The notes under the pieces: model-generated | What the model was told of the DNA's origin: nothing | What the model saw: only the letters and a program-made list of their open reading frames with translations | Database searches by the model: none | Position numbers and translations under genes: made by a program | Source of the DNA: Candidatus Brevibacterium intestinigallinarum | Lineage (GTDB): Bacteria > Actinomycetota > Actinomycetes > Actinomycetales > Brevibacteriaceae | Length of the DNA: 5,244 bases | Direction: 5' to 3' | NCBI GenBank assembly: GCA_019117325.1 | Contig: DWZY01000030.1 | Coordinates: 1-5,244 of the forward strand | Shown here: one piece after another, positions 1 through 5,244 of the stretch | Layout: the number at the start of each line of letters is the position of its first letter | Numbering within the stretch: the first letter of the stretch is position 1

Positions 1-2013
1 CCCGGCACCCAGGACGCAGACGCCGACGACCCCGAGCTCACCGCACTGCGGCACCGCCTCATCGGGTCGATCGTCCTGTCGGTCCCGGTCATCGCGATGG
101 CGATGATCCCGGCCCTCCAGTTCACGTACTGGCAGTGGGCGTCGCTCACGCTCGCCGCCCCCGTCATCGTGTGGGGCGCCTGGCCGTTCCACCGCGCCGC
201 GTGGCTGAACCTCAAGCACGGCGCCGCGACGATGGACACGCTCATCTCGATGGGCACGCTCGCGGCCCTGCTCTGGTCGCTCTACGCGCTGTTCCTGGGC
301 ACGGCCGGCATGCCGGGGATGACCCACCCGTTCGAGTTCACGATCGCCCCCTCCCACGGCGAGGGCAACATCTACCTCGAGGTGGGCGCCGGGGTGACGA
401 TGTTCATCCTGCTGGGCCGCTGGTTCGAGAAGCGCTCCAAGCGGCAGGCGGGCGCAGCCCTGCGCGCCCTCATGGAGCTGGGCGCGAAGGAGGTCTCCGT
501 CCGGCGCGACGGTGCGGAGGTCCGCATCCCCGCCGCCCAGCTGGCCGTGGACGATGAGTTCGTCGTGCGCCCGGGGGAGAAGATAGCCACCGACGGCGTC
601 GTCACCCACGGCACCTCCGCCGTCGACCAGTCGATGCTCACCGGCGAGTCCGTGCCCGTCGAGGTCGCCGCGGGCGACGCGGTCACGGGCGCCACGGTCA
701 ACGCCGGCGGCCGCCTGGTCGTCCGCGCGACCCGCGTGGGCGCGGACACGCAGCTGGCCCAGATGGCGCAGATGGTCGAGGACGCGCAGACCGGCAAGGC
801 CGAGGTCCAGCGCCTGGCCGACCGCGTCTCCGGCATCTTCGTGCCCATCGTCATCGTCATCGCGCTCGTGACGCTCATCGCCTGGCTGGTCTGGGGCCCG
901 TCGGCCTCCGCCGCCTTCACCGCGGCCGTCGCCGTGCTCGTCATCGCGTGCCCCTGCGCGCTGGGCCTGGCCACCCCCACCGCCCTGCTCGTGGGAACCG
1001 GCCGCGGCGCGCAGATGGGCGTGCTCATCAAGGGCCCCGAGGTCCTCGAGTCCACCCGCAGCGTCGACACCGTCGTGCTGGACAAGACGGGCACGGTCAC
1101 GACCGGTGCGATGGCCCTGACGGACGCCGTTGCCGAGGCCGGGGTCGCCCGAGCTGATCTGCTGCGGTTCGCCGGTGCGCTGGAGTCCGCCTCCGAGCAC
1201 CCGATCGCTCGCGCCATCGCCGCCGGTGCGGCCCAGGAGGTGGGCACACTGCCCACTCCCGAGGACTTTGCGAACATCGAGGGCCGCGGCGTCCAGGGCG
1301 TCGTCGACGGCACGACCGTCGTCGTGGGCCGCGAGGCGCTGCTGGTGGACTGGTCCCAGCACCTCTCGCCGGAGGTCGCCCGGGCGAAGGCCGAGGCCGA
1401 GGCCCAGGGTCGGACCGTCGTCGCCGTGGGCTGGGACGGCCGTGCCCGCGGCATCCTCGTCGTGGCGGACACCGTCAAACCCACCAGCGCCCAGGCGATC
1501 GCGGAGCTCACGGACTTGGGCCTCACACCCGTCCTGCTGACCGGCGACAATGAGGCGGTTGCCCGCCAAGTCGCCGCGGAGGTGGGCATCGAGCAGGTCA
1601 TCGCAGAGGTCCTGCCCGCGGACAAGGTCGACGTCGTCATCCGCCTGCAGGGCGAGGGCAGGGTCGTCGCGATGGTGGGCGACGGTGTCAACGATGCCCC
1701 CGCACTGGCGCAGGCGGATCTGGGGCTCGCGATGGGCACGGGCACGGACGTCGCGATCGAGGCCTCGGACATCACGCTGGTGCGCGGCGATCTGCGCGCC
1801 GCGGTCGACGCGATCCGACTGTCGCGGAAGACCCTCGCGACGATCAAGGCGAACCTGTTCTGGGCGTTCGCGTACAACGTCGCGGCGATCCCGGTCGCGG
1901 CTCTGGGCATGCTCAACCCGATGCTCGCGGGTGCGGCGATGGCGTTCTCGTCCGTGTTCGTCGTGGGCAACAGCCTCCGTCTGCGCGGCTTCCGATCCGT
2001 CGCAGCGGGCTGA
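1..2013 (+). CDS. copA: Cu(I)-exporting P1B-1-type ATPase CopA (5' end outside window)
   Basis: Inner-membrane pump that uses ATP to export Cu(I) from the cytosol. The reading frame is open from base 1, so the gene starts upstream; 670 residues are visible and the missing N-terminus would normally carry one heavy-metal-associated (HMA, CxxC) domain. Counting from base 1, all eight membrane helices can be seen: MA (about 20-38), MB (44-62), M1 (77-97), M2 (124-142), M3 (277-297), M4 with the CPC metal site (317-319), and M5/M6 near the C-terminus. Actuator motif TGES is at 214-217, phosphorylated Asp in DKTGT at 361, the N-domain SEHP at 398-401 and GDGVND at 560-565. The Cu(I)-specific (P1B-1) residues are present: CPC in M4, Tyr-Asn (625-626) in M5 and MxxSS (647-651) in M6. 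The stop is TGA at 2011-2013. csoR follows after 49 bases, which supports a copper operon. No catalytic residue is missing in the visible part. Substrate Cu(I) rather than Zn/Cd is well supported by the M5/M6 residues. Confidence 0.96.
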   Translation, partial: PGTQDADADDPELTALRHRLIGSIVLSVPVIAMAMIPALQFTYWQWASLTLAAPVIVWGAWPFHRAAWLNLKHGAATMDTLISMGTLAALLWSLYALFLGTAGMPGMTHPFEFTIAPSHGEGNIYLEVGAGVTMFILLGRWFEKRSKRQAGAALRALMELGAKEVSVRRDGAEVRIPAAQLAVDDEFVVRPGEKIATDGVVTHGTSAVDQSMLTGESVPVEVAAGDAVTGATVNAGGRLVVRATRVGADTQLAQMAQMVEDAQTGKAEVQRLADRVSGIFVPIVIVIALVTLIAWLVWGPSASAAFTAAVAVLVIACPCALGLATPTALLVGTGRGAQMGVLIKGPEVLESTRSVDTVVLDKTGTVTTGAMALTDAVAEAGVARADLLRFAGALESASEHPIARAIAAGAAQEVGTLPTPEDFANIEGRGVQGVVDGTTVVVGREALLVDWSQHLSPEVARAKAEAEAQGRTVVAVGWDGRARGILVVADTVKPTSAQAIAELTDLGLTPVLLTGDNEAVARQVAAEVGIEQVIAEVLPADKVDVVIRLQGEGRVVAMVGDGVNDAPALAQADLGLAMGTGTDVAIEASDITLVRGDLRAAVDAIRLSRKTLATIKANLFWAFAYNVAAIPVAALGMLNPMLAGAAMAFSSVFVVGNSLRLRGFRSVAAG

Positions 2014-2048
2014 CCCGCACGCACGACACTCACCCTCACCCTCAGATC

Positions 2049-2055
2049 GAGAGGA
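2049..2055 (+). promoter_or_regulatory. Ribosome binding site of csoR
   Basis: GAGAGGA lies 7 bases before the ATG at 2063 and fixes this as the csoR start. The same reading frame is open far upstream, overlapping the end of copA in another frame, but those upstream starts have no comparable site. The 49-base gap from the copA stop holds no obvious promoter or CsoR-type operator, only a short CTCACC repeat (2029-2044), so translation is probably from a copA-csoR message. Confidence 0.75.
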
Positions 2056-2062
2056 TTCCCTC

Positions 2063-2419
2063 ATGACGACCGACGCACCCACTGCTGCGCCTGACGGGCA
2101 GTCCGCGGACCATGATGCCCAGCACGACCACGCGCACCACCACGGCTACATCGGCGACAAGAAGGCGTACCTGCGCCGGATGAGCCGGATCGAGGGCCAG
2201 GCCCGCGGCATCTCCCGGATGATCGACGAGGAGCAGTACTGCATCGACATCCTCACCCAGGTGAGCGCCCTGACCCGCGCTCTCCAGGGGGTGGCGACCG
2301 GGCTGCTGGACGACCACCTCAAGCACTGCGTCCTCGACGCGGCGAAGGCCGGTGACGAGGAGGCGGAGGTGAAGCTCAAGGAGGCGAGCGACGCGATCGC
2401 CCGCCTCCTGCGCACCTGA
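2063..2419 (+). CDS. csoR: Copper-sensing transcriptional repressor CsoR
   Basis: Small all-helical cytosolic repressor (118 residues) of the CsoR/RcnR family (DUF156). In this family the apo-protein binds operator DNA of copper genes and Cu(I) binding releases it. The Cu(I) ligand pattern is intact: Cys60 (in QYCIDIL), His85 and Cys89 (in HLKHC), matching the Cys36/His61/Cys65 of Mycobacterium tuberculosis CsoR with constant offset. Tyr59 next to the first Cys and the RIEGQ segment (42-46) are also typical. Residues 1-28 form a non-conserved acidic and His-rich leader with six His between 17 and 27, followed by the family core from about residue 29. The start is the ATG with a good ribosome binding site; the stop is TGA at 2417-2419. 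It lies directly downstream of copA on the same strand, so it is likely co-transcribed and autoregulated from an operator upstream of the window. The related formaldehyde (FrmR) and nickel (RcnR) sensors have a different ligand pattern, so the copper assignment is strong. Confidence 0.95.
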   Translation: MTTDAPTAAPDGQSADHDAQHDHAHHHGYIGDKKAYLRRMSRIEGQARGISRMIDEEQYCIDILTQVSALTRALQGVATGLLDDHLKHCVLDAAKAGDEEAEVKLKEASDAIARLLRT

Positions 2420-2453
2420 GCGATCCCCACTTTCCGCGACACGCCGTCTGCGT

Positions 2454-2489
2454 GTTCGGCGGGATCCGGCGGGCGGCGGTGCGCCGAAC
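2454..2489. terminator. Possible bidirectional terminator hairpin between csoR and the YhgE-like gene
   Basis: An exact 8-base inverted repeat, GTTCGGCG (2454-2461) and CGCCGAAC (2482-2489), flanks a 20-base GC-rich loop. It starts 34 bases after the csoR stop and lies 46 bases beyond the stop of the convergent gene. No T-run follows on either strand, so it is not a classic intrinsic terminator; hairpins lacking a U-tract are common at gene ends in high-GC actinobacteria. The long loop makes it only a moderate candidate. Confidence 0.4.
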
Positions 2490-2511
2490 CCTCACCCGTC
2501 CCGTCGCGGAC

Positions 2512-2535
2512 GACTGGCGCGGGTGACTGGCGCGG
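2512..2535. repeat. Two-copy direct repeat next to the stop of the YhgE-like gene
   Basis: GACTGGCGCGG occurs at 2512-2522 and again at 2525-2535, giving a 13-base period with two differing spacer bases. The second copy abuts the stop codon (2536-2538) of the minus-strand gene. It looks like a small local duplication; no function is evident. Confidence 0.7.
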
Positions 2536-3702
2536 TCAGTGTCGCGGCTCGTGCGCCCCGGCCAGCTGCGTCTGTCCATCGACCGGCGTCGCCTGCGCCT
2601 CGACCGGCTCCTCGACCCGGCGTGAGGGGAGCAGGCCCGCAATGACGAGCAGGGCCAGTCCCACCCCGCCCAGGGCGAGGAGGCCGCCGGTGCCGCGCGG
2701 CATGAGGTCAGCACCGCGGTAGAGGATGTCGCGCAGGCCGTCGCCGATGTGCGCCTGCGGTGCCCACGGGTGGATCCAGTCGGCCCAGAATGCGGGGAGC
2801 GCCTCCGCCGGGAGGACGCCGGTCACCATGCCGCACAGCAGCGCGAACAGGACGGTGAGCAGTCCCAGCGGGAGCGCGATGTCGAACGCGCCCAGGAACA
2901 GCAGCATGACCGCGAGGCTCGCGACCCACAGGAAGAGCGTCGTCGTCCAGAACGGCGCGTTCGCCTCGACGATCCACTCGAGCATGCAGACGGTCGTGAG
3001 GGCCGCGACGAACGAGACGACGGCGGCGAGACCCACCTGTGTGCCCAGAGTCGCGAACCGGCCGCCTGCACTGTGGGCCCGTGCGCGGGGCAGGATGCGC
3101 GTGAGCAGGACCGAGGCCGCGAGCGACATCATCATGAGCGGCATGATGCCGATCTGCTGGCTCATCATCCCCGCCATGGGCGAGGCCGCCGTGCTCTGCG
3201 CGTCACCGGTGTTGATGACCTCGACGTCTGCCGCGAGTCCCTGCTGCTCGAACATCGCGCCCATGCGCGACTGCAGCTGGGTGGCCAGCAGCGGGCTCTT
3301 CGCGTTGTCGAGGGCGACGTCGACTGCCGAGGCCTCGCCCTGCCCTGCCTGCGCGGCCGCCTGGCTCTGCGCGAAGTCCACGGGGATGGTGAGCGCTCCG
3401 TAGTACTCGTTGTCCGCGAGCACCTCGTCGAGCTCGTCCTGGGAGTCGACGATCTCCCAGGCGATGGGCGCGTCCTCACCCTCGTCGGCGCTGGACTCGA
3501 GGAGGCCCTGGACCATCTTCTCGCCCGCGTTCACGTCTCCCTGCGGTGTCGTGGCGCCCTCGTCCAGATTCAGCACCGCGAACGGCAGCTCCTTGGGCGA
3601 CATCGCGATCATCGGGTAGAACATGAGCGACATGACGCAGCCCACGAGGATGACGACGAGAGCGGGGAGAACGAATCTGGCGGGACCCAGCTTCTGGATC
3701 AT
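2536..3702 (-). CDS. YhgE/Pip-like membrane protein (ABC-2 permease-like fold), TetR-linked
   Basis: Membrane protein of 388 residues. The layout is that of YhgE/Pip and ABC-2-type permease relatives: TM1 at about 10-32, an extracytoplasmic domain (about 33-178), then five helices at about 179-200, 217-240, 252-272, 274-297 and 340-359, and a short polar C-terminal tail. The outer domain carries the family pattern: LPFAVLNLDEG (39-49), an IAWEIVD segment (80-86) and YYGALTIPVDF (100-110). It is much shorter than full-length YhgE of Firmicutes, lacking the long central repeat region. The start is ATG at 3702, with GAAAGG 7 bases upstream; the frame stays open to 3945 but the extra 81 residues are Arg-rich, non-family and run into the start of the divergent tetR gene. 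No ABC ATPase gene is adjacent. Actinobacterial genes of this sort are often divergent from a TetR regulator, as here, suggesting inducible export of, or resistance to, an envelope-active compound. The substrate is unknown and transport itself is an inference. Seven Met within 176-192 and four within 24-34 cluster at the outer ends of TM1 and TM2. Confidence 0.83.
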   Translation of the reverse strand: MIQKLGPARFVLPALVVILVGCVMSLMFYPMIAMSPKELPFAVLNLDEGATTPQGDVNAGEKMVQGLLESSADEGEDAPIAWEIVDSQDELDEVLADNEYYGALTIPVDFAQSQAAAQAGQGEASAVDVALDNAKSPLLATQLQSRMGAMFEQQGLAADVEVINTGDAQSTAASPMAGMMSQQIGIMPLMMMSLAASVLLTRILPRARAHSAGGRFATLGTQVGLAAVVSFVAALTTVCMLEWIVEANAPFWTTTLFLWVASLAVMLLFLGAFDIALPLGLLTVLFALLCGMVTGVLPAEALPAFWADWIHPWAPQAHIGDGLRDILYRGADLMPRGTGGLLALGGVGLALLVIAGLLPSRRVEEPVEAQATPVDGQTQLAGAHEPRH

Positions 3703-3709
3703 GAGGTGG

Positions 3710-3715
3710 CCTTTC
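3710..3715 (-). promoter_or_regulatory. Ribosome binding site of the YhgE-like gene
   Basis: On the minus strand GAAAGG stands 7 bases before the ATG at 3702. It decides between this start and the longer open frame reaching 3945, which would add a basic non-family leader. Confidence 0.7.
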
Positions 3716-3775
3716 AGGGCGTCCGCGTGCGGTGCGGAAGGGGTGGAGCGGCGGGCGGTGGCCCGGCCGAGGCCG

Positions 3776-3804
3776 ATAGTATTAGGCACGCTGTCCAATA
3801 AAAA
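3776..3804 (-). promoter_or_regulatory. Candidate promoter of the YhgE-like gene
   Basis: This is the only AT-rich island in the 211-base divergent region. On the minus strand a -10-like TACTAT (3776-3781) is preceded, at 17 bases, by a weak -35-like TTTTTA (3799-3804). The transcript would start near 3770 and leave a 5' leader of roughly 70 bases. The palindrome at 3792-3810 covers the -35 and part of the spacer, a normal place for a repressor. The tetR promoter on the other strand could not be resolved, but probably uses the same island. Confidence 0.45.
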
Positions 3805-3810
3805 CGGACA
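3792..3810. promoter_or_regulatory. Candidate TetR-family operator (palindrome)
   Basis: TGTCC (3792-3796) and GGACA (3806-3810) form an exact inverted repeat with a 9-base AT-rich spacer, 19 bases in total. The length and the position between two divergent genes, one encoding a TetR regulator, fit a TetR operator. It overlaps the candidate promoter of the YhgE-like gene. The regulator-operator pairing is inferred from position only. Confidence 0.6.
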
Positions 3811-3902
3811 CATGGGCGTGATCTGTCGGGTTGCGTGAGCGGTCGGGGCGAGCAGACGGCGTGTGCGGTCGGCGCCGTCGATGCGCGTGTGGAGCAGGAG
3901 AC

Positions 3903-3908
3903 GAGGAG
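3903..3908 (+). promoter_or_regulatory. Ribosome binding site of the TetR-family gene
   Basis: GAGGAG lies 5 bases before ATG 3914. Two in-frame upstream starts, GTG 3863 and ATG 3881, lack such a site, and the 17 residues they would add are not typical of the family, whereas a protein beginning MGRPR is typical. Confidence 0.75.
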
Positions 3909-3913
3909 CTGCG

Positions 3914-4537
3914 ATGGGACGACCGCGGAATGACGGAGGGCCCACGGCGCCGCAGCGACTCGAAGCTGCGTTCTTCGACCTGCTGAGCGCGACGCCCTAT
4001 CAGGACGTGACGATCAGCGCGCTCGTGCGCGAGGCGGGTGTGAACCGCAACTCGTTCTACTACCACTACACGGATCTGGACGATCTGGCCCGCAGCGCGA
4101 CGGACAACGTGGTCCTCTCGGAGATCGCGCACCTCATCGCCAGTGGACTGACCCCGGCGTCCGAGCAGGTGGATCAGCTCTTCCGGGTCCCGGGCATGGC
4201 GGAGCGCGTCCGGCGGATGCTCATCCTCACCGGTTCTCACTCGACGGCGCGGCTGCGCGGCATCGTCCGCGAGGCGGTGCAGGACATCTGGCTGGCGGAG
4301 TTCGGGCTGGAGCGGGAGGACCTGGAGCCGCAGGAGGAGGCGGCCCTCGACTTCATCGCCGGCGGTGCGATGGCCCTGCTGTCACGGGTCGATCCGAACA
4401 TCACCGGGAAGGAGGGGCCGCCGGAGCTGACGCTCGAGCTCATCGCAGAGATCCGCAGCATCCCTGTGCTCACCGTCGGTGCTCGGTTCCTCGCAGACAC
4501 CCTGCAGGAGGCACGCGCGCGGAAGCGCGACGAGTGA
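3914..4537 (+). CDS. TetR/AcrR-family transcriptional regulator
   Basis: Cytosolic DNA-binding regulator of 207 residues, normal for the family. The N-terminal domain (about 10-58) holds the TetR helix-turn-helix: PYQDVTISALVREAGVN at 28-44 gives helix 2 and the turn, and RNSFYYHYTDLDDL (45-58) gives the recognition helix and start of helix 4, with the signature FYYHY. The rest (about 60-207) is a helical ligand-binding and dimerisation domain with no recognisable ligand class. The start ATG at 3914 is chosen for its ribosome binding site and MGRPR opening; the stop is TGA at 4535-4537. It is divergent from the YhgE-like gene across a 211-base region containing a 19-base palindrome, so it most likely represses that gene and possibly itself. 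The inducer is unknown. No link to the copper genes is shown by the sequence. Confidence 0.92.
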   Translation: MGRPRNDGGPTAPQRLEAAFFDLLSATPYQDVTISALVREAGVNRNSFYYHYTDLDDLARSATDNVVLSEIAHLIASGLTPASEQVDQLFRVPGMAERVRRMLILTGSHSTARLRGIVREAVQDIWLAEFGLEREDLEPQEEAALDFIAGGAMALLSRVDPNITGKEGPPELTLELIAEIRSIPVLTVGARFLADTLQEARARKRDE

Positions 4538-4552
4538 GCGGCTGAGCAGTGC

Positions 4553-4575
4553 CGCCGGGCCCCGCTCGCCCGGCG
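4553..4575. terminator. GC-rich hairpin between convergent tetR and Ldh-family genes
   Basis: CGCCGGGC (4553-4560) pairs exactly with GCCCGGCG (4568-4575) around a 7-base loop, giving a very stable 8-base stem. It begins 16 bases after the tetR stop and lies 36 bases beyond the stop of the convergent minus-strand gene, so it could end transcription from both sides. No T-run follows on either strand, as is frequent for actinobacterial terminators. Confidence 0.6.
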
Positions 4576-4610
4576 CTCACTGGTCAGGCTTCCCTCTGGC
4601 GCGGGCGCGC

Positions 4611-5244
4611 TCAGCTCGCTGCCGTGAGCGGCTCGATCCCCAGCTCCTCCGCGAGCGTCTGCGCGGCCTCCCACGCGTGCCGCTGGATGGGGGTGCCCTC
4701 GCGCGAACGGATCGCGGTCGTCGCGGCGGAGCTCTCGCCGGGGATGCGGGTCTTCGTGTAGCCCTCGGACACCGGGGTGTCCGCGATGAAGCGCAGGAAT
4801 GTGTCCGCCTCGGCCGTGAACTCGTCGAGAGGGCGCAGCCCGGTGATGTCGATCGCGATGATGAGCACGCCCTGCTCCTCGTCCTCCTCCTTCTCCGACG
4901 GAGTGCCGGCGGTGGAGAGCGCGCCGGCCAGGGCCTCGGCCACCATCGCGAGGCCGAAGCCCTTGTGACCGCCGAACGGCTGCAGCAGACCCGCGGGCGT
5001 CACCCAGTCCGTGGGGATGTCCTCGCCCCGGTCCCGCCATTCCGCCAGGCGGCCCAGCGCGACGGCGGACGTTGCGATGTCGAGGACGAAGTGCGGTGCC
5101 TGCGACCGGGGGAAGCCCGCCGCGATCGGGTTCGTCGAGAAGCGCGCTTCCGTCCCGCCCGGCACCGATACAGCGCGGTGGGCGCCGCCCGTGTTGACGA
5201 AGACGAGGGTCGCGACGCCCTGCTCCGCGGCCGCCTCGCAGAAG
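4611..5244 (-). CDS. Ldh family oxidoreductase (malate/L-lactate dehydrogenase type), C-terminal part
   Basis: Cytosolic NAD(P)-dependent dehydrogenase of the Ldh_2 family, whose members oxidise 2-hydroxy acids such as malate, L-lactate, L-sulfolactate or ureidoglycolate (or run the reverse reaction). The frame is open to the window edge; 210 residues are visible of a usual 330-350, so roughly the first 130, including the usual catalytic region, are outside. Counting from the first whole codon (base 5243), the visible family features are PGGTEARFSTNP (28-39, cofactor-binding region), DIATS (55-59), IPTDW (75-79), the very conserved PFGGHKGFGLA (88-98), and a late RIPGE segment. The stretch between IPTDW and PFGGHKG is about 8 residues, shorter than in most relatives I know, and a charged segment, SEKEEDEEQ (115-123), follows the GHKG helix. 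A GTG at 5165 is internal, not the start, because homology continues upstream of it. The stop is TGA at 4611-4613. Substrate cannot be told from this part. The gene is convergent with tetR and has no visible functional tie to it. Confidence 0.9.
   Translation of the reverse strand, partial: FCEAAAEQGVATLVFVNTGGAHRAVSVPGGTEARFSTNPIAAGFPRSQAPHFVLDIATSAVALGRLAEWRDRGEDIPTDWVTPAGLLQPFGGHKGFGLAMVAEALAGALSTAGTPSEKEEDEEQGVLIIAIDITGLRPLDEFTAEADTFLRFIADTPVSEGYTKTRIPGESSAATTAIRSREGTPIQRHAWEAAQTLAEELGIEPLTAAS

Noticed and set aside
372..2039. Long minus-strand open frame (555 codons) opposite copA
   Set aside because: The product is a Ser/Thr/Ala/Arg-rich sequence with no domain or membrane pattern. It is antisense to a clear copA and is explained by the lack of stops in high-GC DNA.
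2029..2044. CTCACC tandem repeat between copA and csoR as a regulatory element
   Set aside because: Only two and two-thirds copies of a 6-base unit, with no palindromic character and no resemblance to a CsoR operator.
1550..2062. N-terminal extension of csoR overlapping copA
   Set aside because: The frame is open, but the Arg/Ser-rich translation is a shadow of copA; the ATG at 2063 has a ribosome binding site and gives the expected protein.
3625..3660. Lipobox-like LVGC (Cys22) in the first helix of the YhgE-like protein
   Set aside because: The match is within a hydrophobic helix of a multi-pass protein whose family is not lipid-anchored, and cleavage there would remove TM1; probably chance.
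2749..3801. 350-codon plus-strand open frame opposite the YhgE-like gene
   Set aside because: Arg/Glu/His-rich low-complexity product with no family features; the minus-strand gene has clear homology patterns and a ribosome binding site.
3703..3945. 81-residue N-terminal extension of the YhgE-like protein
   Set aside because: It would run through the divergent control region into the start of tetR and is Arg-rich. ATG 3702 has a good ribosome binding site directly before the first membrane helix.
4538..4610. Possible small gene in the tetR/Ldh gap
   Set aside because: Only 73 bases, dominated by the GC-rich hairpin, with no start codon preceded by a ribosome binding site.

Overview
The window is GC-rich DNA with strongly G/C-ending codons, GTG as well as ATG starts and purine-rich Shine-Dalgarno sites. 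This points to a high-GC Gram-positive actinobacterium. The protein styles (an actinobacterial-type CopA, a CsoR with an N-terminal His-rich tail, a short YhgE/Pip-like membrane protein next to a TetR regulator) would fit Micrococcales, but the genus cannot be fixed from this sequence alone.

Layout: (1) bases 1-2013 on the + strand hold the 3' part of a Cu(I)-exporting P1B-1 ATPase (copA), cut off upstream by the window edge. (2) After a 49-base gap comes csoR (2063-2419, +), the Cu(I)-sensing repressor, very probably co-transcribed with copA. (3) A short convergent intergenic stretch (2420-2535) holds a hairpin and a 13-base-period direct repeat. (4) A six-TM YhgE/Pip-like (ABC-2 permease-like) membrane protein lies on the - strand (2536-3702). 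(5) A 211-base divergent control region (3703-3913) has one AT-rich island and a palindrome TGTCC-N9-GGACA. (6) A TetR/AcrR-family regulator lies on the + strand (3914-4537). (7) A GC-rich hairpin (4553-4575) sits between convergent genes. (8) The C-terminal part of an Ldh-family (malate/L-lactate/ureidoglycolate-type) NAD(P)-dependent oxidoreductase lies on the - strand (4611-5244) and runs off the window.

Working together: copA-csoR forms a copper-detoxification module in which CsoR is expected to sense cytosolic Cu(I) and release expression of the exporter. The TetR and YhgE-like genes form a second, self-contained regulator/membrane-protein module transcribed divergently from a shared control region, with a likely operator over the putative promoter of the membrane protein. 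The Ldh-like enzyme appears to be metabolically unrelated to both.

No RNA gene, CRISPR array, insertion sequence or phage feature was seen. Every stretch above 300 bases is occupied by a gene. The window looks like ordinary chromosomal content with a few details worth checking; no clearly new system was recognised.
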